A stretch of DNA of 26,501 bases from the NCBI GenBank assembly GCA_036278935.1, contig DASUKA010000116.1:1-26501 (forward strand), read 5' to 3'. The notes under the pieces are model-generated. The model made no database searches and was not told the DNA's origin. It saw only the letters and a list, made by a program, of their open reading frames with translations. How positions within the stretch are numbered: position 1 is the first letter of the stretch; the number at the start of each line of letters is the position of its first letter. This stretch comes from DASSNR01 sp036278935 (GTDB lineage: Bacteria > Gemmatimonadota > Gemmatimonadetes > Gemmatimonadales > Gemmatimonadaceae). This document shows positions 15,242 to 23,297 of this stretch, piece by piece. The position numbers and the translations under genes are program-made.

Positions 15242-16981
15242 ATGCGCGCCCCGCGGCACGGGGATCGCCACGCTCACACCGCATCCCTGATCGGAGCTCC
15301 CCACGTGGCCGGGCTCGAGCTCGTGCTCCTTCTCCTGGCGGCATCCGCTGCGTTGCAGCTCGTCGCCAGGCGCCTACACTTGCCCCACCCGGTGCTGCTC
15401 GTTGTCGGTGGCGCCGTGCTCGCGATGATCCCCGGCCTCCCGCCACTGGCCCTGAGCCCGGATGTCATCTTCCTCATCTTCATTCCGCTGCTCCTCTACG
15501 TTTCCGCGCTCGGCACATCGCTCAGGGACTTCGAGGCGGAGTTCTGGCCGATTCTGCGGCTCGCCGTCCTCCTCGTCCTCATGACGGTTGCCGCCGTAGC
15601 CATTACGGCGCATTGGCTGACGCCGGATTTTACGTGGCCGGCAGCATTCGCCCTGGCCGCGATCGTTTCGCCGCCCGATGCCATTGCCGCCACCGCCGCG
15701 ATGCGGCCGCTGGGTGCGCCCTCAGCCCTCGTGAGCATCCTCGAGGGTGAGGGGATGCTGAATGATGCGACGGCGCTCGTCGTGTACCGGATCGCCGTGC
15801 TCGCGGCAGTCACGGGGACGTTCTCGCTAGGACACGCCGCCCTGCGACTTCTCCTCACGGGTGCCGCAGGTGTCGTCATCGGGCTGGCCGTCGCGATGGT
15901 GATCGTCTGGGCCCGGCGCTACATCCGGGGTCTCCCGGCCGTCGAGAACACGGTATCACTCCTCACCCCGTTCGCCGCATATCTGCCGGCCGATCGCGTG
16001 GGCGCGTCCGGTATCCTCGCGGTCGTCGCCGCCGGACTCTATGTGAGCCGCCAGGCACCGACGTTGCTCACCGCGGCCACGCGTCTGCAGACCGATGCGA
16101 CGTGGTCGATGGTGACCTTTCTGTTGGAGAGCTTGATCTTCATCCTGATCGGACTCGAATTGCCCGAGGTGCTCGGGCTGCTCCGACAGCACGCGCTCGG
16201 GACGCTCCTCTGGTACGGGGTTGCCGTGAGCCTCGTGGTGATCATCGTGCGGATGCTCTGGGTGTTCCCGAGCGCGTATGTCTCGGCGTTCCTCACTCGG
16301 CCGTGGCGGAAACGGAGTGTGCGGGCACCGGCACGACCGCCTTGGCAGTGGGTCGTCTTCGTCGCGTGGACGGGCATGCGCGGCGGCGATTCGTTGGTGA
16401 TCGCGCTGGCGTTGCCATTCGTGACGGCGCGGGGCACACCGTTCCCGGCGCGTGATCTCATCGTGTTTGTCACGTTCACGGTCACCTTCGTGACGCTGGT
16501 GCTCCAGGGGCTCTCAGTCGCACCGCTCCTCCGCGTGCTCGGGCTGAACCAGGGCGAGCACCTCGGTGCCGAGGAGGCGCACGCCCGGCGCGTTGCCGCG
16601 CAGGCGGGGCTCCGGCGCCTGGATGAGGTCGCGGCTCGGACAAGCGCCGACCCGACGGCGGTGGAATATCTCCGACGCATGCAGCGTGAGCAGGTCCGCG
16701 AATGGGTCGCGCGCGACCGCGCCCTGCACGGCACGAAGGACGCGGAGCACCAGGCCCTCGCGGTCATCGATGCCGCCAGCGTGAACCGCGAGATGGCGAG
16801 TTACCGGACGTTGCGCATGCAAATGCTCGATGCCGAGCGGCGCACCATCATCCAGTTCCGCGACCGCGGCATGATCGGCGACGACGTGCTGCGCCGCATC
16901 CAGCGCGATCTCGACCTCGAGACGATGCTGCTCGGGGTGGCGGAGGAGGACACCCCCGAGCCGCCAGAGGGCGCCCCGTGA
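15242..16981 (+). CDS. CPA1-type Na+/H+ antiporter
   Basis: A 579-residue membrane protein with about 12 hydrophobic segments between residues 22 and 445 and a hydrophilic C-terminal tail of about 130 residues that is partly helical and charged. SPPDAIAA (Asp146) and EGEGMLNDATA (Asn174-Asp175) are the ion-binding motifs of CPA1/NhaP exchangers, usually SPTDAV and EGESLLND. The family exchanges Na+ or K+ for H+ across the inner membrane for pH and salt balance. ATG 15242 has AGGGGA 5 nt upstream; GTG 15305, just before the first membrane segment, is an alternative. It is intact, in contrast to several neighbours. Confidence 0.9.
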   Translation: MRAPRHGDRHAHTASLIGAPHVAGLELVLLLLAASAALQLVARRLHLPHPVLLVVGGAVLAMIPGLPPLALSPDVIFLIFIPLLLYVSALGTSLRDFEAEFWPILRLAVLLVLMTVAAVAITAHWLTPDFTWPAAFALAAIVSPPDAIAATAAMRPLGAPSALVSILEGEGMLNDATALVVYRIAVLAAVTGTFSLGHAALRLLLTGAAGVVIGLAVAMVIVWARRYIRGLPAVENTVSLLTPFAAYLPADRVGASGILAVVAAGLYVSRQAPTLLTAATRLQTDATWSMVTFLLESLIFILIGLELPEVLGLLRQHALGTLLWYGVAVSLVVIIVRMLWVFPSAYVSAFLTRPWRKRSVRAPARPPWQWVVFVAWTGMRGGDSLVIALALPFVTARGTPFPARDLIVFVTFTVTFVTLVLQGLSVAPLLRVLGLNQGEHLGAEEAHARRVAAQAGLRRLDEVAARTSADPTAVEYLRRMQREQVREWVARDRALHGTKDAEHQALAVIDAASVNREMASYRTLRMQMLDAERRTIIQFRDRGMIGDDVLRRIQRDLDLETMLLGVAEEDTPEPPEGAP

Positions 16982-17407
16982 TGATCGGGTCAGCGGCAAA
17001 GCTGGCCACTCGGCGCCGGAAGCGCGGAACGGGCACGTGTGGACCGCAGTTGAAGGGCCCGGGCGCAGGATCGATTCGTTGATGATCCGCGTGAGGCCGT
17101 ACGCGTGCGCGTTGCGGATGGCCTCGCGATCGTGCGGCCAGAGGCTGATCACGTTCACAACCTCCGCCTCCTCGTCGAAGAGCGGCGCGAGCATAGCGGC
17201 GGCGTGGGAGTTCCAGGCCGCGGCGAAGACGACTGGAGCCCGTTCCGCGGCCCGACTGAGAGGACGAGGCGTCCGATTGCTCGCGCCGCGGCCGGCGGCG
17301 CGCACAAGAAATGCCGCACGATGCCGTTCCCATTCGGTCCACGGCGAACGGGCCGGAATTGCGGCTCTGCAGTGGGCCGATTCTCTGCTGTGCCAGGAGG
17401 AGTGTCA
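16982..17407. other. Gap with a protein-like minus-strand fragment
   Basis: No complete gene is seen. On the minus strand from 17305 to about 17000 one frame is strikingly protein-like: APVVFAAAWNSHAAAML, EEAEVVNVISLWPHDREA, then NAHAYGLTRIINESILRPG. It then runs without a stop into the antisense of the antiporter, so its true 3' end is missing. It looks like a decayed or truncated gene; I do not recognise the family. The last bases hold the ribosome-binding site of the YceI gene (AGGAGGAG, 17394-17401). Confidence 0.35.
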
Positions 17408-17968
17408 ATGACCACCGCCGTACAGCCTTCGACCTCGACGTGGCAGCTCGACCCGATCCACTCGAGTGTCGAGTTCTCGATCAAGCACCTGATGATGACG
17501 ACCGTGCGGGGCCGCTTCAAAGACGTGAATGGAGTCCTGACGGCCGATGAACAACACCCCGAAGGCTGCTGCGTCGACGTCCGGATCGACGTCGCGAGCA
17601 TCGACACCGGGAGTACCGACCGCGACGCCCATTTGCGTAGCGCCGACTTCTTCGACGCGGACCGCTTTCCGACCATCGCCTTCAGGAGCACGCGGCTGGA
17701 GGGCGACTTCCGCACCGAAGGCGATCGCTTCCATGTGGCGGGCACTCTCACGATTCGCGATACGACGATGGAGATCGTTCTCGATTGCGTGTTCGAGGGA
17801 CGAGGGAAGGATCCCTGGGGGAAGGAGCGGGCGGGCTTCAGTGCCACCACAGACCTCGATCGGCGCGACTGGGGGCTCAAGTGGAACCAGGCGCTCGAGA
17901 CTGGCGGCGTACTCGTGGCCAACAAGGTGCGGATCGACGCCGAGGTGCAGTTCGTCCGGCAGGAGTGA
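17408..17968 (+). CDS. YceI family protein
   Basis: A 186-residue YceI-type lipocalin-like protein: WQLDPIHSSVEFSIKHLMMT at the N-terminus, GRFKDVNG, the SADFFDADRFPTIAF block and ERAGFSATTDLDRRDWGL near the C-terminus are all family hallmarks. YceI proteins bind polyisoprenoid-type lipids in a beta-barrel and are often stress-induced. There is no signal peptide, so it is probably cytoplasmic. ATG 17408 is set by AGGAGGAG 7 nt upstream. It is the first of three plus-strand genes (YceI, SnoaL-like, cupin) with short gaps, probably one transcript. Confidence 0.9.
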   Translation: MTTAVQPSTSTWQLDPIHSSVEFSIKHLMMTTVRGRFKDVNGVLTADEQHPEGCCVDVRIDVASIDTGSTDRDAHLRSADFFDADRFPTIAFRSTRLEGDFRTEGDRFHVAGTLTIRDTTMEIVLDCVFEGRGKDPWGKERAGFSATTDLDRRDWGLKWNQALETGGVLVANKVRIDAEVQFVRQE

Positions 17969-18040
17969 CGGCCCCGCACATTGACGACAAGTGCCTCACC
18001 GGCCCCGCCGATGTGGACGACCTACTACGCAGAGGGATCA

Positions 18041-18496
18041 ATGGCAGTCGGAGCACACAGCAGTGTCGAAGCCCGCAACATGGAGCTCATGCAGACGCTG
18101 GACGATGCATGGAATACGCAGGATATGGATACCTTCACCAAGCGGCACCGGAAGGACGTGGTGGTGCAGTGGCCGGGCAAGCCACCGACGCACGGTGTCG
18201 ATGCGCACCGAGCCGAATCGCTCGAGTTCTTCAAGACGTTCCCAGACCAACGCGTCGGCAACCGCCCCTACCGCGTCTTCTTCGCGAGCGGAGACTGGAC
18301 CTGCTCCATCGCGCGCTTCACTGGGCACATGACGGGGCCGATGAACGGGCCCGACGGCAAGGAGATCCCGCCGACGGGCAAGGGGTTCGACGTGGAGTTC
18401 TGCACCGTCGCGCACTGGGACGAGAACGGGCAGATCACCGAGGAGAATCTTTTCTACGATCTGGTGACGTTCATGAAGCAGATCGGATTGGCATAG
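18041..18496 (+). CDS. SnoaL-like / ester cyclase NTF2-fold protein
   Basis: A 151-residue protein of the SnoaL-like polyketide cyclase group in the NTF2 superfamily. The pattern is an N-terminal helix (NMELMQTLDDAWNTQDMDTF), a conserved bend, the motif GVDAHRAESLEFFKTFPD, WTCSIARFTGHMTG and the end FCTVAHWDENGQITEE. Such proteins are small enzymes or ligand-binding proteins of varied and mostly unknown function. ATG 18041 has AGAGGG just upstream; the frame extends to 17981 but without a ribosome-binding site. It lies 72 nt after the YceI gene. Confidence 0.8.
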   Translation: MAVGAHSSVEARNMELMQTLDDAWNTQDMDTFTKRHRKDVVVQWPGKPPTHGVDAHRAESLEFFKTFPDQRVGNRPYRVFFASGDWTCSIARFTGHMTGPMNGPDGKEIPPTGKGFDVEFCTVAHWDENGQITEENLFYDLVTFMKQIGLA

Positions 18497-18551
18497 CGCC
18501 GACTGGCCTCACACGCCGCGGGTGCATTCTTCGAGCGGAGGAGCGACCACG

Positions 18552-19010
18552 ATGAATCCGAGTGCCCGCACCTTGTCAGAGATCGCATCGGCGATTCCGG
18601 CCGAGGACCCCGAGCGATATCTCGCGATCGCGCGCCTGACGGACGATCCAGACCTCCCGCACATCGGGCTGGTTGGCGACACCTACACCATCCTGCCGAC
18701 GGGCGACGACACCGCCGGCCGCTACACCCTCATCCTTCCGGGGCACGACCTTCGTCGTGCGAGCCGGCAAGACCATCAACATCCCGGCCAACGCCCGCAC
18801 CAGTCCCACAACGTGTCGGAGCACCCCGTGCTGCCGCAATGCATCTGCTCGCCCTCGGGGCAGGAGGAGTTTTTCATGGCCGTCGGCGTCCCTGTCGCCA
18901 GCCGAATGACGCCGCCCCCCACGCTCGACGCGACCGCCCACGCGGCGTTCAAGACGAAAGGCGAAGCGCTCGCTCCGAAGTACCGGAGGGAATTGCTCCC
19001 ACACGCGTGA
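18552..19010 (+). pseudogene. Cupin-domain protein with core deletion and compensating frameshift
   Basis: An open frame of 152 codons with GGAGGA before ATG 18552, but its middle is scrambled. Residues up to GRYTLI, and from HQSHNVSEHPVL through EEFFMAVGVPVASR to the C-terminus, are a good small cupin. The segment 18735-18797 is out of frame: shifting by one base gives FRGTTFVVRAGKTINIPANA, the normal strand after the cupin core. So about 30 residues containing the metal-binding HxH...E motif of the first cupin box are missing after TLI, and one C is missing near 18795 (ANA-PHQ), which restores the frame. The product would lack the metal site. Sequencing error is the alternative. It follows the SnoaL-like gene by 55 nt. 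Confidence 0.7.
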
Positions 19011-19033
19011 GTACAGAGCTTCTGCTGCTGTGC

Positions 19034-19360
19034 TCAGAGCGGCCGGTCAGAGAAACGGCGTGATGAGGTTCGCCGCGTCCCCCCGTGGGCCAGCATCCGT
19101 CGACCACGAACGTCTTCGCGTGCAGCGTCGATGCGTGGTACTCGTGGATGTGCACGCCGGCCGAGAGCAGTTGGTCGTAGCGCTTGTGGGCCGCGAGCCG
19201 AGTGATGCCGACATCGGTACGCGGCCCACCGGCGAGTAGGCGCACGTCGGCGCCGCGTCGCCCGGCGCACCGCGGTGCCCCTCGTCAGAAAGAGCCATCC
19301 GATCACGGCGACAAACAGCGCCACGATCGTGATGATCCATCGAAGGACGGTGAGGAGCAT
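19034..19360 (-). pseudogene. Cardiolipin synthase-like (PLD) remnant
   Basis: ATG 19360 opens with a transmembrane N-terminus typical of Cls proteins (MLLTVLRWIITIVALF...GWLFLTRGTAV). In the next frame from about 19252 the sequence continues as a phospholipase D domain: DVRLLAGGPRTDVGITRLA, LLSAGVHIHEYHASTLHAKTF and the HxKxxxxD motif HAKTFVVD. Intact enzymes have some 200-300 residues between these parts, including the first HKD motif. The 3' end after VVDG is again broken into other frames. So the gene has lost most of its length by internal deletion and is not functional. It points away from the sulfatase-modifying/SulP chimera. Confidence 0.65.
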
Positions 19361-19562
19361 GGAGCCTCCGGCCGATCACGTGAGTGGGCGACGTGTGGGC
19401 CCGGCTATTGCGGCGGCGAGTGCTCCAACCCGCATGCCGCGTGCGCTTGCAGTCGAGGATCGAAGAGGAGACTATCGATGACCAGTCCCGCACGAGGGTA
19501 CGTCCTCTCGGCCACCATGGCGTCGATCTCGCTGGCCGAGCGACGGGCCGTGGCGTGAGGGC

Positions 19563-20678
19563 ATGGGTCGACTCGTGCGCCGTTCTCGGGACACTGACGA
19601 CGCTGCTGACGCGCCCGCGGGCGGGATGGTCCGGATCCCGGCCGGAAGATTTCTGATGGGATCGAACCACTTCTACCCGGAAGAGCGGCCGGTCCACCGG
19701 GCACGCGTCGACGGATTCTGGATGGACGAACTTCCGGTGACTGTCGACGAGTTTCGTCGCTTCATCGAGGGCACGGGGTACGTCACCGTCGCCGAGCGCG
19801 TGCCGCTGTACGACGTCCGCCAGTGGTGGTGCTACCTCCCTGGCGCGTGTTGGCATCATCCCGATGGACCGGCCAGCACCATCGCAGGTCGTGAGCTCCG
19901 CGCGGCGACCCACGTCGCGTATGAGGATGCGCTGTCGTACGCGCGCTGGGCGCACAAGGAGCTTCCCACCGAAGCGGAGTGGGAGCGTGCGGCGCGCGGC
20001 GGTCTCGAGGGCGCGGCATTCGTCTGGGGGAACGAGTTCCCTCCGGGCGGCCGGACGATGGCGAACACCTGGCGGGGCGAATTCCCCTGGGAGAACCTCG
20101 CGACCGACGGCTACGCGCGATGGTCGATCCTCGTGACGTTTGCCGCGACGCTGCTGCTGTCCGTACGCGTGGCGGTCGGGGTCGGCGTGGCGGTGGGCAT
20201 CGTGCTCGCCCTGCGGTCGGCAGCGAGCAATGTGAAGGTCTACGAGGTGATCGAACTTGAGGATGGGCGCTTCGCGCAGGCCGATCCGCCGGCGCAGCTC
20301 CCGAGCAACACTGTCAGCGTGCTCGAGGTCGTGGGGAGCCTCTTCTTCGCGGGAGCGCGAACACTTGAAGAAGCACTCCCGAGTCCGGTCAGCGCCACGC
20401 GCCCTGCCGTCGTTCTCCGACTGCGCGGGCGGACGAACGCGGGCGCGACGCTCATCGAGGTGCTCGACAACTACGCGGACGATCTCGCCGAGGTGGGTGG
20501 CCGCTGGTACCTGAGCGGCGTGGACGAGCGGCTCGCGGCGCGGTTCCGTCTGGCCGGGAAGCTCGACCTGGACCACGCGGTGCACCTTGTGCCCACGCTC
20601 AACGTGTACGGCGAATCGACCACACACGCCATCCAGAACGCGCGTGCCTGGCTCGGGACCGGGGCGAGCGACCAGTAG
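19563..20678 (+). CDS. Chimeric ORF: formylglycine-generating-enzyme N-part fused to SulP C-part
   Basis: A 371-residue open frame joining two unrelated proteins. Residues 1 to about 185 are the N-terminal half of a SUMF1/formylglycine-generating enzyme (GGMVRIPAGRFLMGSNHFYP, PGACWHHPDGP, ELPTEAEWERAARGGLEGA, WRGEFPWENLATDGY). This part also lacks about 30 residues between VAERVPL and YDVRQWW compared with intact members, and its catalytic-Cys C-terminal half is absent. At about 20117-20127 it switches in frame to the end of a SulP anion transporter: the last membrane helices (ILVTFAATLLL, VGVGVAVGIVLALR) and a STAS domain (NTVSVLEVVGSLFFAGARTL...). It probably arose by one large deletion. 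Neither activity can be intact; whether a protein is made is unknown. Confidence 0.7.
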   Translation: MGRLVRRSRDTDDAADAPAGGMVRIPAGRFLMGSNHFYPEERPVHRARVDGFWMDELPVTVDEFRRFIEGTGYVTVAERVPLYDVRQWWCYLPGACWHHPDGPASTIAGRELRAATHVAYEDALSYARWAHKELPTEAEWERAARGGLEGAAFVWGNEFPPGGRTMANTWRGEFPWENLATDGYARWSILVTFAATLLLSVRVAVGVGVAVGIVLALRSAASNVKVYEVIELEDGRFAQADPPAQLPSNTVSVLEVVGSLFFAGARTLEEALPSPVSATRPAVVLRLRGRTNAGATLIEVLDNYADDLAEVGGRWYLSGVDERLAARFRLAGKLDLDHAVHLVPTLNVYGESTTHAIQNARAWLGTGASDQ

Positions 20679-20681
20679 GAG

Positions 20682-20711
20682 AAAAAGGAGCGGGGCGTCT
20701 TGGGACGCCCC
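20682..20711 (-). terminator. Rho-independent terminator after tRNA-Gly
   Basis: GGGGCGTC (20692-20699) and GACGCCCC (20704-20711) form a perfect 8-bp stem with a 4-nt loop. On the minus strand it is followed by GCTCC and five Ts (20682-20686), and it lies 36 nt past the tRNA-Gly. In the plus direction there is no T run, though it lies just after the chimeric ORF. Confidence 0.7.
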
Positions 20712-20747
20712 ACTCAATCGTAACATTCACTCACGATTTCTGGCGAG

Positions 20748-20819
<72 letters not shown>

Positions 20820-21010
20820 AGATTTTCCATACGCGGTAGCATGACCGCGCCCCCAACTGCACGCCGTGGCGCGCACCGCACCACGCCCGCGCTGGATGCG
20901 AAATATCGCACCCCGCCCCTACCCGGTAAAGCCCGCGCCTCCGCGTGCTACATCCCTCGCCACGAACTCCGCTTCCCTCGCCTCCCACCTCCCGCCTCTC
21001 GCCTCTCGCC

Positions 21011-22978
21011 CTACGGCGTCTCCCCCCCGCGCAGCAACACGATATACTGCGCGTCATCCTGCGCCACCGCCTTGAACCATGCGATGAGCGCCCCCACCGC
21101 GCTCGGCGGCTCGATCCCCCGCGCCCCCACCAGCCGATGCACGACGTGCAGCTCACGACCCTCCTGCGTGTACTCGGCCGTGTACCGCCCGAAGGCGCTC
21201 GCGGCCGAGACGTTCTTGGGCAGTTGCGCGCGCCATCCCGCGGGCAGCGTGAGACGCAGCTCGGACACCACCGCCATCGGCCCCACTACGCGCGCGGCAT
21301 CGATCGGGAAGCGACGCGGGCCACGTGACTCGAGATCGTTGGCGAGGTTGCTGAAGCGCGCCATGGTGCCGAAGGGCAAGGTCAGAATCGCGGTGCTGCC
21401 CGCGATCTTCGCCGCCTGTCCGTGGTGGATCGCGAGAGAGATCTTGGGGTCGGCCTGGAGGTCCTTGCCATCGAACAGCTGCAGGCTGTCGCCCGTGGCG
21501 CCCGGAAAGAGCGCGCCCGAGAGTCCCTGCGTGAAGCGCGCGCGCTTGGTGGAATCCAGCGGCGCGCGGAAGAGGCCACGCAGGGCGTACTGCCGCGTCC
21601 CCGTTGTGCGCTCGGTGTAGTGCGCGCTCACGTACCCATCCGGCGAGAGCGTTCCCACCAGCGTGGTCTCCGAGAGATTGGCCGCCGCGGAATCCTCGGG
21701 CAGCGTGACTTCCTCTCCCGATCCATCCGGGTGGACAATCAAGCCGAACTCGCCCTGATCTGGCCCGGGCAGTTCGCCGAGGGGGGTGAGGTCGGAGGTC
21801 AGGTCGACATACAGGTAGCCGCTCGGCTGCTTGACTGCGGCGATCGCGTGGTCGAACTGCTCGACCGCGGGAAGCGACCGCTCTACCGTGCCGCCCGCGT
21901 TCAGCAGCACGGGGTACGCGGTGAACCCCATGCGCCGCGCGAGGGCGACGAAGAGCGTCGTCTTATCCTTGCAGTCGCCGTACCCGGTGGTGAACACGGA
22001 GTCCGGCGTGCGCGGCCGGTAGCCGCCGAGCCCGAGCGCAATGGAGACGTAGCGGATGTCCTGTGCAACCCATCGCTCCGCGTCACGGAGCGAGTCCTCC
22101 CGCGTGTGCGCGCCCGCGACAAGCTCATGAAGCTTGGCATCGAGGGCGGGGGTGAGCGTGTACCGATCATGCGAGAGTCCATCATACCAGTGCGCGATGG
22201 TCTGCCAGCTGATCGGGGCTCCCACCTCCACCGAGGCGAACACGCCGTTCGAGTCCGCGGCGTACGGCTCGGGCATGATCTTCGGTACGTCGGTCGCGGC
22301 CCAGGTATAGAGGCGTCGCCCGTGCGCGGTGGTGATGTGGAGCAGGCTGTCCGCGTTGCGCTGCAAGAGGTGCGGCGTAAGGCTCGCCGGCACATCCACC
22401 ACGTAGTGCGACCGCCGGGTGAAGCGACCGGTGGTGATGGTCCAGCTGGCCAGGAAGTCGCGGGGCAGGTAGGGCTTGAGCTCCTCCAGCGTGTAGCTGT
22501 AGTCGACGATCGTCCCCGGCGCGACGCCGCTCAGGGAGAAGCGGCGCACCTTCTGGTCGGTGTAGACGGGGTCGCCCATGGTGGCGGGGATGTCCGCGTC
22601 CTGCGCCAGCGAGGGCTTGGCGCTCACCACGGTGCCGTCGGGGCGGATGACGCGGATCCAGTTCACCGTGAGACGCTGGTGCCCGGGCGCGTACGTGAAT
22701 TCCTGTTCGGCCCACTGGTCGACCCCGCGCTGCGTGAGAACCTGCACCACCTGGCGGTATGTGCTCCTGCTCCGCCCGTCGGCCTCGTAGCGCACCACCC
22801 CATCGTCCAGCAGGTAGACAAAGTCTTCGCCGGGGTGATCGGCCTTGTTGACGGCGAGCGCGTAGATGGAGTCGTGCGGCGGCGGGACATGGGCCGTGGG
22901 TTCGGGGGCAGCCATGGGTGTCTGCGCGAAGGCGTTCGCCGTTATAGTGCAGAGGAGGACGAACAGGGGACAGCGCAT
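21011..22978 (-). CDS. Exported DUF3857/transglutaminase-like protein
   Basis: A 655-residue protein with a signal peptide (MRCPLFVLLCTITANAFAQ). Residues about 60-230 match DUF3857 (RSTYRQVVQVLT, GVDQWAEQEF, GTIVDYSYTLE), followed by a transglutaminase-like domain with the full triad: Cys336 (TGYGDCKDKTTL), His377 (QFDHAIAA) and Asp392 (YVDLTSDLTPLG). A C-terminal beta-rich DUF3858-like region follows. These proteins are common in Bacteroidetes and Gemmatimonadota; their physiological role (protease or cross-linking of surface proteins) is not established. ATG 22978 is the only start that gives a signal peptide. It stands alone, downstream of the sigma factor gene and separated from it by a strong hairpin. 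Confidence 0.88.
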   Translation of the reverse strand: MRCPLFVLLCTITANAFAQTPMAAPEPTAHVPPPHDSIYALAVNKADHPGEDFVYLLDDGVVRYEADGRSRSTYRQVVQVLTQRGVDQWAEQEFTYAPGHQRLTVNWIRVIRPDGTVVSAKPSLAQDADIPATMGDPVYTDQKVRRFSLSGVAPGTIVDYSYTLEELKPYLPRDFLASWTITTGRFTRRSHYVVDVPASLTPHLLQRNADSLLHITTAHGRRLYTWAATDVPKIMPEPYAADSNGVFASVEVGAPISWQTIAHWYDGLSHDRYTLTPALDAKLHELVAGAHTREDSLRDAERWVAQDIRYVSIALGLGGYRPRTPDSVFTTGYGDCKDKTTLFVALARRMGFTAYPVLLNAGGTVERSLPAVEQFDHAIAAVKQPSGYLYVDLTSDLTPLGELPGPDQGEFGLIVHPDGSGEEVTLPEDSAAANLSETTLVGTLSPDGYVSAHYTERTTGTRQYALRGLFRAPLDSTKRARFTQGLSGALFPGATGDSLQLFDGKDLQADPKISLAIHHGQAAKIAGSTAILTLPFGTMARFSNLANDLESRGPRRFPIDAARVVGPMAVVSELRLTLPAGWRAQLPKNVSAASAFGRYTAEYTQEGRELHVVHRLVGARGIEPPSAVGALIAWFKAVAQDDAQYIVLLRGGETP

Positions 22979-23161
22979 GCGAGTTGGACTCCGCGAACGG
23001 GACGAGGGGTAACGAGGAGGTGGGCCAGCGTCGAGCGGTGTCCCGCGCGCTGCCCTACGGATGGACGGCTGCGCTGCCGAAGCGGTAATCTCCGCCAGGA
23101 AGGGCACGGGGCGCGCACAAAGGTACGGCTTGCGCGCCGCTGTGCCAGGGCGGCGAAACAC

Positions 23162-23197
23162 ACGACGGCCTCGTACCGCTGGGTACGAGGCCGTCGT
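23162..23197 (-). terminator. Strong 16-bp hairpin after the sigma factor gene
   Basis: ACGACGGCCTCGTACC and its exact reverse complement are separated by GCTG, giving a 16-bp perfect stem. It lies 100 nt past the sigma factor stop. On the minus strand it is followed by GTGTTTCG, a weak T run, so it is an atypical terminator; an mRNA-protecting or other role is possible. Confidence 0.45.
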
Positions 23198-23218
23198 ACG
23201 TCCTACGCCTCGAAACTA

Positions 23219-23262
23219 CTGTAATGCATTGTCATAACACTATACTGAACAATGCGATACAG
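23219..23262. repeat. AT-rich imperfect inverted repeat
   Basis: CTGTAATGCATTGT (23219-23232) and ACAATGCGATACAG (23249-23262) are reverse complements at 12 of 14 positions with a 16-nt spacer. The patch is much more AT-rich than its surroundings and lies 36 nt after the sigma factor stop. It could be an operator, a hairpin or a recombination scar; nothing decides. Confidence 0.4.
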
Positions 23263-23297
23263 TTTGGCGTGTGAAGTACTATATCAACGTGGCTCGA

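Larger units (their letters stand above)
22979..23297. other. Intergenic region between sigma factor and DUF3857 gene
   Basis: No gene is seen. It holds the 16-bp hairpin at 23162-23197, the AT-rich inverted repeat at 23219-23262 and, on the minus strand at 23125-23118, TACCTTTG, a match to the TAnnTTTG -7 box used by FCB bacteria; no clear -33 partner is seen. A promoter for the DUF3857 gene is expected here. Confidence 0.35.

Noticed and set aside
14809..15750. Plus-strand open frame of 313 codons overlapping the antiporter
   Set aside because: Its second half is an out-of-frame reading of the antiporter, rich in Arg, Ala and Pro; no family or ribosome site supports it.
20897..20910. TGCGA-AATA-TCGCA hairpin upstream of tRNA-Gly
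   Set aside because: A 5-bp stem is common by chance in such DNA and has no supporting context.
21422..23224. Plus-strand open frame of 600 codons opposite the DUF3857 gene
   Set aside because: Antisense shadow; the minus strand has a signal peptide and a complete Cys-His-Asp triad.
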